A stretch of 24,790 nt of DNA from Collinsella aerofaciens (GCF_009876115.1 NZ_WWSY01000025.1:1-24790); one strand, 5' to 3'; shown: positions 13,078 to 20,781, numbered from the stretch's first letter. Notes: generated by a model not told the origin, from the letters alone. Numbers and translations are program-made.

Positions 13078-13331
13078 TTGCCCTCCGTTCGGCTACGCCT
13101 CACTCCGCGTCGCCTGTGGCTCCTTGGCGCTCGCTACGCTCGCACTCCGGTCGCCTTCGGCTCCCTGCGCGTCGGCTGCGCCTCCTTGCCCTCCGCGCGC
13201 TTACGCACGCTCCGCGTCGCCTGCGGCTCCTTGGCATGGCCTTCGGCCAAAAGTGTGGGGGCTCCGCCCCAACTCCCCACCCACGTTCTCGCCGATCCCC
13301 GGCGCCGGCGTCGCCTTCGGCTCCCCGGGCG
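13078..13331. repeat. GC-rich low-complexity repeats
   Basis: Runs of the words gtcgcctncggctcc and tccttggc. A 26-base unit at 13103-13128 recurs at 13210-13235 with one change. gtcgccttcggctcc occurs at both ~13149 and ~13309. Several small quasi-palindromes (cgctcgctacgctcgc) lie inside. ORFs exist in all frames only because stops are rare. It is sharply different in composition from the AT-rich origin beside it. No gene is called between 13000 and 13633. Confidence 0.6.
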
Positions 13332-13632
13332 ACCTATCGCACTCAGTCGCAACCCGTCCAATTCGGCAATGAGTGCCGAATCCGATTTCCGGTCGATCGG
13401 GATACCGGTATTCAGTCAACCTTGCACAGAATACCGCTAGAAGGTCACAGAATTGAAAATAGGACGTCTTATTGGTGGGGTTTGACCGTTTTCTCATTGC
13501 TATATAAAACGAGGTCTTAAATCGGCTCTCAGTGGCCTAAAAAGAGACAGAAGCACCTTTCGATACCCCTGTCCTGATTCTCTTGGACTTCCATTTTGTC
13601 ACAGCGTTAAGAACGTTGCGTCGTTCTCTTCG

Positions 13633-13935
13633 TTAAAACCCGTTTTCGGCAAGGTACTCGTCGAACAGCTCACGTGCGATGTCGGAAACGGACTTGTCCT
13701 CCTCGAGTGCGGCCTGCTTCAAGCGCTTGCGATAGCTCTCGGGAACGTAGACAGACAGCTGTACAAGCCTCTCAGATGCCCCTTCAGCGCCTTTTTTGGG
13801 GCGCCCGGCTTTCCGTACCTGCGGAGCCGGTTTCTGGGACTCAGATGCGCTCTCAACGATTTTCTGCTGCCTCTCCTCGGCCTTCTCCGCGGCGACGTCG
13901 AAGTAGGAGGTCGATTTCTTGAACTTTCCGGCCAT
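13633..13935 (-). CDS. ParB-like small partition protein (ribbon-helix-helix)
   Basis: 100 aa. The ATG shares a base with the parA stop (TAATG), with a gaggagg ribosome site inside parA. The N-terminal half is flexible and charged, with an AT-hook-like RKAGRPKKG (about 41-49). Residues ~57-100 form the ribbon-helix-helix (ERLVQLSVYVPESYRKRLKQ, then EEDKSVSDIARELFDEYL). Small proteins of this kind (ParG, omega-like) replace ParB in type Ib partition systems: they bind the centromere, repress the operon, and stimulate ParA through the flexible N-terminus. Candidate sites lie upstream of parA and at 15765 and 16132. Confidence 0.82.
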   Translation of the reverse strand: MAGKFKKSTSYFDVAAEKAEERQQKIVESASESQKPAPQVRKAGRPKKGAEGASERLVQLSVYVPESYRKRLKQAALEEDKSVSDIARELFDEYLAENGF

Positions 13936-14486
13936 TACAGAACCTCCTCGATCTCGTCCAGGATGTTTTCGATTGCTTGGGCGGCCTTGCCGCTCTTCGC
14001 GATTTCGTACACGGGCTTGCCCAGGGCCGCGCCCTGCTTGAAGGCCGCTGCGGTCGGAACGGTGCCCAGCACGGGCAGGTCGTCGGCCTCGAGCAGTTCG
14101 AGGAACTGGCGGTCGACCGTCTGGTTTGCCGCGAAGTTGTTGACGATGATGGCGAACGACAGGTCGGGATTGGCCTCGGTGATGACCTTGATCGTGCGTT
14201 TCATCGGCTTTAGGCCGAGGGTGCCTGGCTGGACCGGGATGATCGCGATGTCGGCGTTTTTCGCGTACGTGGCCGTCTCGTCACTCAGGAAACCCGGCGT
14301 GTCGATGACGTTTACGGCGTTCTCGTCGTCGAGCAGGTTCTTCTCGTGGTTCGCGCCGCCCTGAGGGTCGAGATTGCCGAATCCGACTTTGTGGCCGCGG
14401 CGCTCGAGACCCCAGGCGATCTCGTCGGCGAACGTCGTCTTGCCGACGCCGCCCTTCTGATTGACTAGCAGGATGTTCGTCGCCAT
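13935..14486 (-). CDS. parA: ParA-family partition ATPase
   Basis: 183 aa, without the N-terminal DNA-binding extension of long ParA, so type Ib. The ATG at 14486 directly follows a ggggagg ribosome site; an upstream in-frame ATG has none. The deviant Walker A box is NQKGGVGKTTFADEIAW (9-25), followed by FGNLDPQGG (switch) and VIDTPG (Walker A'/B). ParA binds the nucleoid as an ATP dimer and is released by the ParB-like partner, moving plasmids apart. It is co-transcribed with the downstream ribbon-helix-helix gene. Operon control is probably at 14501-14645. Confidence 0.92.
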   Translation of the reverse strand: MATNILLVNQKGGVGKTTFADEIAWGLERRGHKVGFGNLDPQGGANHEKNLLDDENAVNVIDTPGFLSDETATYAKNADIAIIPVQPGTLGLKPMKRTIKVITEANPDLSFAIIVNNFAANQTVDRQFLELLEADDLPVLGTVPTAAAFKQGAALGKPVYEIAKSGKAAQAIENILDEIEEVL

Positions 14487-14500
14487 GTCCTCCCCTTTCT

Positions 14501-14622
14501 GAAATAGCATAGTCATATATTATCACATTAACATGTGACTATATTAAGCAATTATAAATCGCAGGTAGAAATATATGAGCATGTTAAGTAATTAGTATAG
14601 TACTACGCTATCGTGCTCATGA
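14501..14622. promoter_or_regulatory. parA upstream region with TTAACATG motifs
   Basis: AT-rich promoter region of the minus-strand parA operon. ttaacatg occurs at 14528-14535 (plus) and 14580-14587 (minus). These are matches to one half of the site catatgac-N4-YTAACATG seen whole at 15765 and 16132. It is likely bound by the ParB-like protein as operator and centromere. Confidence 0.55.
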
Positions 14623-14645
14623 CTGTGGGTTGGTTTAACCTATAG
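14623..14645. promoter_or_regulatory. Distant copy of the rep/iteron palindrome upstream of parA
   Basis: ctgtgggtt-ggttt-aacctatag fits the 23-base origin palindrome with two changes and the exact five-base spacing. It is embedded in longer flanking arms (catga.../...tcatg). It lies about 140 bases upstream of the parA start and 1.7 kb from the origin cluster, so the winged-helix protein probably also regulates partition or couples the two loci. Confidence 0.7.
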
Positions 14646-14693
14646 TCATGCTAAAGTTGCCAAAAGGGGCACAAAGGCCAATACGTTTGCGCA

Positions 14694-14954
14694 GTGCCGG
14701 CACAGCGACCTAGCATCGTATGCACCGGCGGAATCATCGCAGACCTGCAAGGAGAGCATATCCACGGGCTCGTGGTCGCCGGAGGCCTCGTGATGCAGCA
14801 CGCGCCGGGCGGCGACTGGAAGCGCGTCGATTGGGATGCACTTGCTGCCTGGCTCGACAGATACGGTTACAAGGTCGCTGATTGCGAGACGGAGACCCTT
14901 CCGACCGCCGACGCGGCGAGTGGGAACGCAAGGGTAAGAACGCATCGTCGCTGA
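14694..14954 (+). pseudogene. Remnant of TraD-like mobilization accessory gene, copy 1
   Basis: The frame encodes HIHGLVVAGGLVMQHAPGGD followed by WKRVDWDALAAWLDRYGY, a short conserved domain resembling small TraD-type conjugation accessory proteins (helix R/K-x-H-x-L-x-x-x-G-G then W-x-x-x-D-x-D-x-L). The same domain is found decayed at 22261-22515. The start (GTG at 14694) has no ribosome site, and the N-terminal helix expected in the family is missing, so the 5' end seems lost. The identification is by pattern only. Confidence 0.5.
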
Positions 14955-15064
14955 ACCAGTGAGTCAGTATTCTTTAGTTGGATGATGGATATTGAAATTA
15001 ATTAGCGAGATAATGTGCATATCTCATAATGTATGCGTTTCACCATGAGAGAGAGGGGTCTGTC

Positions 15065-15178
15065 ATGAGCTGGAAACCGAGAAAATGCGTTATCGCCGGT
15101 CTCGTAACAACCGGTCCTGGCGGCGGCTTGTTTGCAACCGCAATGACATCGTACCGACTTTTCACTTACATGTTCTAA
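15065..15178 (+). CDS. 37-aa peptide, possible bacteriocin or small membrane peptide
   Basis: ATG preceded by gagagagaggggtctgtc, a good purine ribosome site. The peptide begins MSWKPRKCVIAGLVTTGPGG, basic then hydrophobic and glycine-rich, and ends MTSYRLFTYMF. Net charge is positive, with one cysteine. A three-helix membrane protein gene starts 12 bases after its stop. A small cationic peptide paired with a small membrane protein is the pattern of leaderless bacteriocins with immunity proteins, but also of toxin or accessory membrane peptides. There is no homology known to me. Confidence 0.5.
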   Translation: MSWKPRKCVIAGLVTTGPGGGLFATAMTSYRLFTYMF

Positions 15179-15190
15179 AAGGCGGTTGCC

Positions 15191-15430
15191 ATGCTGTCGC
15201 AAAATCAATCGAGATACTTGACCACAATCGGCTTTGCCCTGCTTGCATTACTCTTTGCTAGCGACCTTTTGCTGAAACCGCCCAAGGAACTCGTTTTGCT
15301 TGCCATAGACTGCCTTTCCGCCCTTTACTTTACGGCAACCCTATTCGTCGGACTAAAGGAGAGGAAAAAAGGCGCAGTCGCCGCATCCGCCGTATGCTTG
15401 ATCATAGCCATTGCATCATTCTTTATCTGA
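15191..15430 (+). CDS. Small membrane protein with three helices
   Basis: 79 aa, ATG with aggcgg upstream. Three predicted membrane helices: about residues 10-26 (TIGFALLALLFASDLLL), 33-53 (LVLLAIDCLSALYFTATLFV), and 61-78 (AVAASAVCLIIAIASFF), with basic loop GLKERKKGA between the second and third. It is in one transcription unit with the 37-aa peptide and could be its immunity protein. Its 3' end overlaps the convergent gene at 15423 by eight bases. Confidence 0.65.
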   Translation: MLSQNQSRYLTTIGFALLALLFASDLLLKPPKELVLLAIDCLSALYFTATLFVGLKERKKGAVAASAVCLIIAIASFFI

Positions 15431-15767
15431 CACATTGGTGATTTAGGGGCGATATCGTAGGAATACGACCGGGAGAGTCGGGACCATAGGCTCCGGTAAG
15501 AACCTTCGCCATGCCCCACGCATCGAGCCCGATGATTTCCCCGCCGGACGCCCTGACGGCCACGGACTCCGGCGTCCACGCGATTTCATCGTCTGTGAGG
15601 CGGATGGGTGTGACGCTGCCGGCGTCCATCCGCCTCACGACCTCATTCCGCTTATCGCGCCAGCCCGGCTTGAGCCATTTGATGACGGTCGGACGCGAGA
15701 CGCCAAGGACGCACGGGCGCAGCTCGAGCTCTAATACATGAGGTCCCAGCTTGTAATACGTGAACAT
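15423..15767 (-). CDS. 114-aa protein with helix-turn-helix-like segment
   Basis: The segment PCVLGVSRPTVIKWLKPGW (about 18-36) looks like a DNA-binding helix-turn-helix. The rest (GSVTPIRLTDDEIAWTPESV, GGEIIGLDAWGMAKVL) is unrecognised. ATG at 15767 has no ribosome site and lies within the catatgac element at 15765-15784, so translation may be leaderless, or the gene is a fragment. If the partition-type motif is an operator here, the ParB-like protein would regulate it. Confidence 0.5.
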   Translation of the reverse strand: MFTYYKLGPHVLELELRPCVLGVSRPTVIKWLKPGWRDKRNEVVRRMDAGSVTPIRLTDDEIAWTPESVAVRASGGEIIGLDAWGMAKVLTGAYGPDSPGRIPTISPLNHQCVR

Positions 15768-15784
15768 ATGACTACATTAACATG
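15765..15784. promoter_or_regulatory. Partition-type motif, site B
   Basis: catatgac-taca-ttaacatg, the same halves and spacing as 16135-16154, with gtgaa before and gtcatg after. It covers the start of the minus-strand gene at 15767 and the region upstream of it. Confidence 0.55.
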
Positions 15785-15831
15785 GTCATGCATTACTGAG
15801 CGTTATATGCTGCGCCGGATCCGCCCGTCTG

Positions 15832-16098
15832 TTATTTTGGGGGCGGCAGTTTCTTGATGAGGCGGACATGCCCCAGAGTGTCTTTGGATCCTATGGTCAG
15901 ATTCATCTTGAGAACCAGCCCGGCAGCCAACGCTTCGACCTTACGACGGGTGAGGTGAAGACGGTCATCCCGACCGCTGAGAACGTGAGCGCCGTCTTCG
16001 GCAAGGATGGCGTGGAGACGGAGATTCAGGTGGGCAGATGCGCCAAACACTGGGCAAGTCTGGCTTCGATTGGCTGTTTAATAAGCACTAACGGTTGA
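15832..16098. other. Uncertain coding remnant
   Basis: Both strands are open. The plus-strand frame (DMPQSVFGSYGQIHLENQPG onward, ending 16098) reads like genuine protein sequence but has no start with a ribosome site and no family known to me. The minus-strand 72-codon ORF (15832-16050) also has none. It is probably the 3' fragment of a lost gene, bracketed by the two partition-type motifs. Confidence 0.3.
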
Positions 16099-16131
16099 GT
16101 TATTGCAGCATAGTCGCAGTTGTAAATAGGT

Positions 16132-16173
16132 GACCATATGACCATGCTAACATGTGCGCACAGTCATATGGTC
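16132..16173. promoter_or_regulatory. Partition-type motif, site C, 42-base palindrome
   Basis: Perfect 11-base arms gaccatatgac (16132-16142) and gtcatatggtc (16163-16173). The centre holds catgctaacatgtg with two catg tetramers. The left part (catatgac-catg-ctaacatg) repeats site B at 15765. The large symmetric site in a gene-poor stretch is a good centromere (parS-like) candidate. Confidence 0.6.
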
Positions 16174-16219
16174 TCTCGTTTGATTGCTTTCCTATCGCTT
16201 ACTCCCAGAATGGGCGTTA

Positions 16220-16244
16220 AAAAAGGCGGCCGAAGCCGGCCGCC
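16220..16244 (-). terminator. Terminator of the zinc-finger-like lipoprotein gene
   Basis: Minus-strand stem ggcggccg-gctt-cggccgcc (16225-16244) followed by a run of T. It lies about 50 bases after the stop of the gene at 16295. Confidence 0.85.
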
Positions 16245-16294
16245 CGCAAATAAATATTTATTTACCGAATGTAAGAGGAGAGGAACGATGCACA

Positions 16295-16939
16295 TTACTC
16301 CCAATGTCCGGCCACGTCGACGACCCAGTGCTGCCCGGTTGCCTGCTGCTCGTAATGCCCCTGGTCCTCGCTGGTGGTGTAGGAGTCATCGGTATAGCCA
16401 TCATGGTTCTGGCCTTGGGCATACATTGCATCGCTATGTGCGTAGAAGCCGTTTTTGGAGTCGAATGTCGCGCCGCAGGCATTGCAGATGAAGCGGCCAT
16501 GGCGCACGTAAACGACGTTCGGTACCCAGACCTGGCCGTAATCGGTCTCCCAGTGGCCCTGCTCGGGTACCCACTTCTTTTGGCTACCGCCGTTGGAAGA
16601 GGAGCTATTGCTGCCAGAGTTCTGAGAATTACCGGAATTCTGCTTGGACTGGGAGGAATCGCCCTTGTTGTCCGACTTCGAGGAATTGGAAGACTTGCTA
16701 TCCTCCTTCTTGGAGTCGTCGGACTCCTGGTCCTTGCCGTCGGGTTCTTTCTTCTCCTCGGTCTTGGCTCCAGAGATTTGCGCCGCCTTTTCTTCGTTTG
16801 GCTTCTTTTTGTCTTTGTTCTTTACCGCTGTGGCGGCCCTTTCCGTAGAGCCGCATCCTTGCTTTGCAACGCTGGCACATCCAAGTTGAGGTGCCGAAAG
16901 GCACACCAGAAGCGCAACGATAATAGCCTTTGTTCTCAC
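16295..16939 (-). CDS. Lipoprotein with C2H2-like zinc-binding domain
   Basis: 214 aa from a GTG at 16939, chosen because agggag lies six bases upstream; ATG 18 bases earlier lacks a site. The signal peptide MRTKAIIVALLVCLSAPQLG ends in a lipobox with Cys21. Residues ~35-130 are low-complexity K/E then S/N/G/Q, a wall-spanning linker. The C-terminal domain begins WVPEQGHWETDYGQVWVPNV, has FICNACGATFDSKNGFYAHS (Cys-x2-Cys...His) and further histidines (GQNHDGY, GHYEQQ, AGHWE), so probable metal binding outside the cell. HW repeats occur before and after the finger. Gene lies downstream of the large surface protein in the same direction. Confidence 0.75.
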   Translation of the reverse strand: MRTKAIIVALLVCLSAPQLGCASVAKQGCGSTERAATAVKNKDKKKPNEEKAAQISGAKTEEKKEPDGKDQESDDSKKEDSKSSNSSKSDNKGDSSQSKQNSGNSQNSGSNSSSSNGGSQKKWVPEQGHWETDYGQVWVPNVVYVRHGRFICNACGATFDSKNGFYAHSDAMYAQGQNHDGYTDDSYTTSEDQGHYEQQATGQHWVVDVAGHWE

Positions 16940-17004
16940 ACCGATCTCCCTGACCATGAAACCGGGTGTTGGACACTGGCCGATATCCAACGCCCGGCTC
17001 GCTT

Positions 17005-20000
17005 TTACATCTGCTCGCGGCGCTTCTTTTGATCGAGGAAGACGCCGGCTGCCACGAGGACGGTACCGCCGATGACGAACGTCTCGCCGATGAGTCCCGC
17101 GCGGTCACCGGTCTGGGCGAGGCTGCCGGGCTGGGCGGTATCCTTGCCGGCGAGGTGCTTCGGGGTGTATGCCGTCTGCTGCTTTGCGACCTCCTCTGCC
17201 TCCTGACGGGCGATCTCATCGGAAAGCTCCTGCTCCGCTGCGATGCGGTCGGACTTCGCCTGCTCGTAGGCGGCGAGTGCCGCATCATAGCCGGGCTGGA
17301 GCCCGTCCATCGCATCCTGCTTCTCGTCCAGGATGGTCTTGGCTGGCGCGACCTTGGCACGTGCCTCGACTGCGGCGGCGAAAAGCGCGTTGAGGGCATC
17401 ATCCGCGTTCGCGTCATGGCCGGAGGCGAGCGCCGCATCGGCATCGATGGAGTTCAGCTTCGCCAGCTTGGCGTCTGCCTGTGCCTTCGCCTGCTCGGCG
17501 GCGGAGACCAGGGACTCCGCGGCGATGGCGTTAGCCTTTGCGGCATCGAGTTCGGCCTTGGTGTCATTGACGGTCTTGGCCGCATCCTGCTCGCGCTGCT
17601 GTGCCTCTGCGAGCTTCGCGGCAAGACCGGTGAGGATGTCGAGGTTCGACTTTGCGTCCTCGAGATCGGTCTGGGAGCCGGTGAGCTTGTCGGCGGCAAC
17701 GCCGGTGTCGGCCTTTGCGGCATCGACGGCACGCTGGGCATCCGCGAGGGCGCGTGCGGTGCCGTCCGCCTTTTGCTTGGCGGCTGCGAGGACTGCCGCC
17801 TTCTCGGCCTGGTCGGCTGCCGCCGCGTCGTGAACGCTCTTTGCGGTATCGACCGCCTTCTTGGCGTCGGCGACGTCCTGGAAGAACTTCGCGAGGTCGG
17901 CGTTCGCATCGTCCACGCCCTGCTGCTTAGCAGCGGTGTCCGCCTTGGCGGAATCCAGCTTGGTCTGTGTGGTCGTTACGGCTGCGTTGGCAGCATCAAA
18001 GGCGACCTGCTTCTGCTGGACGGTCGACTTTGCCGTATCGACTGCCGCGTTGGCGGCATCGAGGTCCGATTTCGCCGCATCAAGCTCGGTCTGGGCATCC
18101 GTGATGCCCTGCTGCTTGGCGGCGACATCAGCCTTGGTGGCATCGACGGCACGCTGGGCATCGGCAACACCCTGCTTTGCGGCATCGACACCTGCCTGTG
18201 CGGAATCCACCGCGACCTGCTTCTGCTGGACGGTTGTGGCGGCACCGGCGGCTGCCTGCTTCTTGGATGCGAGCTCGGCCTTGGCTACGTCGAGTGCGCT
18301 CTTGGCGTTCTTGAGGCCGTTGATATAGGAGGTCAGCTTCTGCTCATACTCGTCGACGGACATGGGGTTCATGTTCCAACCGGAGCCGGACCAGCCGGAG
18401 ATCTCTGCGGTGTAGCACTGCGTCTGAAGCCCGGACATGGTGCCCTTGGTGCAGGTTGCCATTCCCATAACGGCGAGTTCGGGATTGATGATGTTCATGT
18501 AATGGCCGACGGTGCCGCTACTGCCGTTCTCCCAGTGGCAGTTGTCTGCAATCCAATGGTTGATTGCGACACCGTTCTTTGCATAGAAATCATAGGCATC
18601 CTTGCCGACAAGACCGGTGACTCCATAAAGGGCCTCCGTTGCCTTGTCGAAAAAGCCCTTCTCCTGCTCGATCCACTGCCCACTCGGATCGATTCCGTAA
18701 TTCCATGCCAGGTTTTCGGCAAAATCATATTGACGGGCATGATCGAGCACGGTATCGCTGTAGTTGGCATCTGCGATCGCACCGGCGATGAGCTTGTAGG
18801 TGACATGGAGCTCGGACAGGCCGACCGACTTGCGGTAGTCGTTGACGGACTTCATCCACTTGATCGCATTGAGCATATTGTCAAGAGACGTGGCGTCCTT
18901 GGAGTTGCCGACTTCGGTCTTTCCGGCATATTTGGCGTTCAGGATGATGTTGACTGCGTCATCGGCACCCATGGCACGGAAGAAGCCGATGGCTCCCTGC
19001 TTGAGCTGCGCGTCGGCGGAATCGAGTTTCGCCTGGGCATCGTCGACCTTCTGCTGCGCGGCGGTCACGGCGGCGTCTGCGGTATCCTTTGCGGCCTTGG
19101 CGTTCGCGAGCTCTACGTCGGCGGCGTCCTTGGCGGACTCGGCGTCCTTGACAGCCTGCTTCGCGGCGTCCAGCTTGGCGACGGCGTCGGCATTCGCCTG
19201 CTTGGCCGCATCGAGGTCGGCGTTCGCGACATCGAGAGCGGACTGGGCGGCGTTCACACCGGATTCGGCATCGGCCGCGGCCTGCTGTTTTACGGAGAGA
19301 GCCGTCTGGGCATCATTCAGGTCGGCTTGTGCCGTTGCCGCAGCGGACTGTGCCTGCTCGAGCTCGGACTCGCACTGGGACTGTGCCGCTCGTGCGGCAG
19401 CGAGGGCTGCCTCTGCGTCCGCGACCTTCTGTTTTGCCGCATCATACTCTGGACCGCTCGCACCGGCCTCCGCTGCGGCGAGGTCTGCTTTCGCCTTCTC
19501 GTAGGCGGCGCTGGCGGCTGCGGCCTTCGCATCCGCCGTGTCCTTGTTCTGCTGGGCTGCGGCGAGGACGGAATCGGCGGAATCCTTTGCAGACTGGGCC
19601 GCAACCAGCTTGGACTGGGCATCGGCAAGCGTCGCGTTGGCGTTGTCGAGTTCGGCCTGTACCCTGCTCACGGCATCCGTGGCGTCGCGTACCGCCTGCT
19701 CGGCGGCACTGATTGCCTCCGGGGTGGCGCCTACGGCATCTGCCTTGGCTTTATCGAGGGCATCCTTGGCATCTTGGGCCGCCTTGAGGGCGGACTGGTA
19801 CGCTTCGTCCTTCTCGGATGCATCCGCCTTGGCGTCTGCGAGACCCGCCTTCGCCTGCTCGAGGTCCTTGCCGGCGGCATCGGCGGCGTCCTTGCCCTCC
19901 GCGACCTGACGGGCGTACTCGTCCATCGCCGCTCGGTCGGCTGCCGTGCCGGCGCTGACTGCCGAATCGTAGGATGCCTTGGCCTGATCGCGGGCGGAAG

Positions 20001-20361
20001 CCGCCTCGTTGTAGGGGCCGGCGACCTCATCGTAGGATGCCTTGGCGGCGTCCTCCTTCGCCTTCGCCTCGTCGACTGCCTTCTGCAGGTCCGCGATGAT
20101 CTGTGCGGCGGATTTCGCACCGGTACCGGATGCCGCGCCGGCGTGGGCGGCGATCGGCGACATCACGGCGGGGTGCTGCGTGCCCCCGTCACCGGTCTGG
20201 GCGAATGCCGTGAACGGTGAGATAAGGCTCGATCCGGTCATGGCGGCCATGGTCGCCGCGGTGACGGTCAGACGCGCGATCCCCTTCGGAGTGTGAATCT
20301 TTTTGTTTGGCAGTGCGGCGAAGTGATCGCCACCGGCAGCGAAGTGCTTTCCCTGGGTCAT
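17005..20361 (-). CDS. Large sortase-anchored coiled-coil protein with CAP domain (PrgA/Sec10-like surface exclusion)
   Basis: 1118 aa. N-terminal signal peptide (about 28-54, ending SPFTAFA-QTG). Residues ~80-450 are alanine-rich coiled coil with heptads. Residues ~500-670 are a CAP/SCP domain: SVNDYRKSVGLSELHVTYK, HARQYDFAENLAWNYG, INHWIADNCHW, GTVGHYMNIINPELAVMGMA, with the family histidines and EN motif. A second coiled coil spans ~680-1060. The C-terminus is LAQTG (1081-1085), a hydrophobic span and KKRRE, a sortase signal. Stalk plus protease-like domain is the architecture of plasmid surface-exclusion protein PrgA of pCF10, which hinders entry of a like plasmid. Adhesin is the alternative. 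The XRE gene is divergent. Confidence 0.8.
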   Translation of the reverse strand: MTQGKHFAAGGDHFAALPNKKIHTPKGIARLTVTAATMAAMTGSSLISPFTAFAQTGDGGTQHPAVMSPIAAHAGAASGTGAKSAAQIIADLQKAVDEAKAKEDAAKASYDEVAGPYNEAASARDQAKASYDSAVSAGTAADRAAMDEYARQVAEGKDAADAAGKDLEQAKAGLADAKADASEKDEAYQSALKAAQDAKDALDKAKADAVGATPEAISAAEQAVRDATDAVSRVQAELDNANATLADAQSKLVAAQSAKDSADSVLAAAQQNKDTADAKAAAASAAYEKAKADLAAAEAGASGPEYDAAKQKVADAEAALAAARAAQSQCESELEQAQSAAATAQADLNDAQTALSVKQQAAADAESGVNAAQSALDVANADLDAAKQANADAVAKLDAAKQAVKDAESAKDAADVELANAKAAKDTADAAVTAAQQKVDDAQAKLDSADAQLKQGAIGFFRAMGADDAVNIILNAKYAGKTEVGNSKDATSLDNMLNAIKWMKSVNDYRKSVGLSELHVTYKLIAGAIADANYSDTVLDHARQYDFAENLAWNYGIDPSGQWIEQEKGFFDKATEALYGVTGLVGKDAYDFYAKNGVAINHWIADNCHWENGSSGTVGHYMNIINPELAVMGMATCTKGTMSGLQTQCYTAEISGWSGSGWNMNPMSVDEYEQKLTSYINGLKNAKSALDVAKAELASKKQAAAGAATTVQQKQVAVDSAQAGVDAAKQGVADAQRAVDATKADVAAKQQGITDAQTELDAAKSDLDAANAAVDTAKSTVQQKQVAFDAANAAVTTTQTKLDSAKADTAAKQQGVDDANADLAKFFQDVADAKKAVDTAKSVHDAAAADQAEKAAVLAAAKQKADGTARALADAQRAVDAAKADTGVAADKLTGSQTDLEDAKSNLDILTGLAAKLAEAQQREQDAAKTVNDTKAELDAAKANAIAAESLVSAAEQAKAQADAKLAKLNSIDADAALASGHDANADDALNALFAAAVEARAKVAPAKTILDEKQDAMDGLQPGYDAALAAYEQAKSDRIAAEQELSDEIARQEAEEVAKQQTAYTPKHLAGKDTAQPGSLAQTGDRAGLIGETFVIGGTVLVAAGVFLDQKKRREQM

Positions 20362-20444
20362 TGTGCTGTTCCATTCCTTTTTCGTGCCCTATCCGACTGG
20401 GCATCAGAGCGCTTTCCAATAGATGTAATTATGCGCCTTAACTG

Positions 20445-20485
20445 GGATTGTTGTATATAGTCCGTTGGCATAAATACAACAATCC
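20445..20485. promoter_or_regulatory. Inverted repeat between surface-protein gene and XRE gene
   Basis: Perfect 12-base arms ggattgttgtat (20445-20456) and atacaacaatcc (20474-20485), 17-base centre. The right arm ends at the base before the first XRE ATG. It is the expected operator of the divergent regulator, covering both promoters. Confidence 0.7.
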
Positions 20486-20722
20486 ATGACTTTTTTTGTC
20501 ATGGATACGAAGACGCTTCAGAAATCATTCGGCATGAGATGCAAAGAGCTCCGCGCTGGACTCGGGTGCAGTCAGGAGCAGTTCGCCAATTTGATTGAAA
20601 TGGATCGTTCCTACTACGCGAGCATTGAAGTTGGGCGGCGTAATGTCAGCCTCTCAAATCTCAAGAAGATTGCCGACGGATTTCAAATCAGCATTGCTGA
20701 ACTCATGAGAGGCGTCAGCTAA
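20486..20722 (+). CDS. XRE-family transcriptional regulator
   Basis: 78 aa from the ATG at 20486, or 73 from the ATG at 20501; neither has a ribosome site, so a leaderless message is likely. The domain is a full XRE helix-turn-helix: MRCKELRAGLGCSQEQFANL, IEMDRSYYASIEVGRRNVSL, SNLKKIADGFQISIAELM. It is divergent from the large surface protein and next to a perfect 12-base inverted repeat, so it probably controls that gene and itself. Similar stand-alone regulators also accompany restriction or defence genes; the AAA ATPase downstream has its own promoter. Confidence 0.88.
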   Translation: MTFFVMDTKTLQKSFGMRCKELRAGLGCSQEQFANLIEMDRSYYASIEVGRRNVSLSNLKKIADGFQISIAELMRGVS

Positions 20723-20781
20723 ATTTATTCGTCTCATAGTTCACAGTGGGTCTCGTTGATTAGTGCCTTAAGAAAATGGAA

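Noticed and set aside
13078..13440. Several overlapping ORFs on both strands
   Set aside because: They come from GC-rich low-complexity repeats with few stops; none has a ribosome site.
16966..20220. 1084-codon open frame on the plus strand
   Set aside because: It is the antisense shadow of the alanine-rich surface protein; its leucine/glycine/cysteine-rich product is what reversed alanine codons give, and there is no ribosome site.
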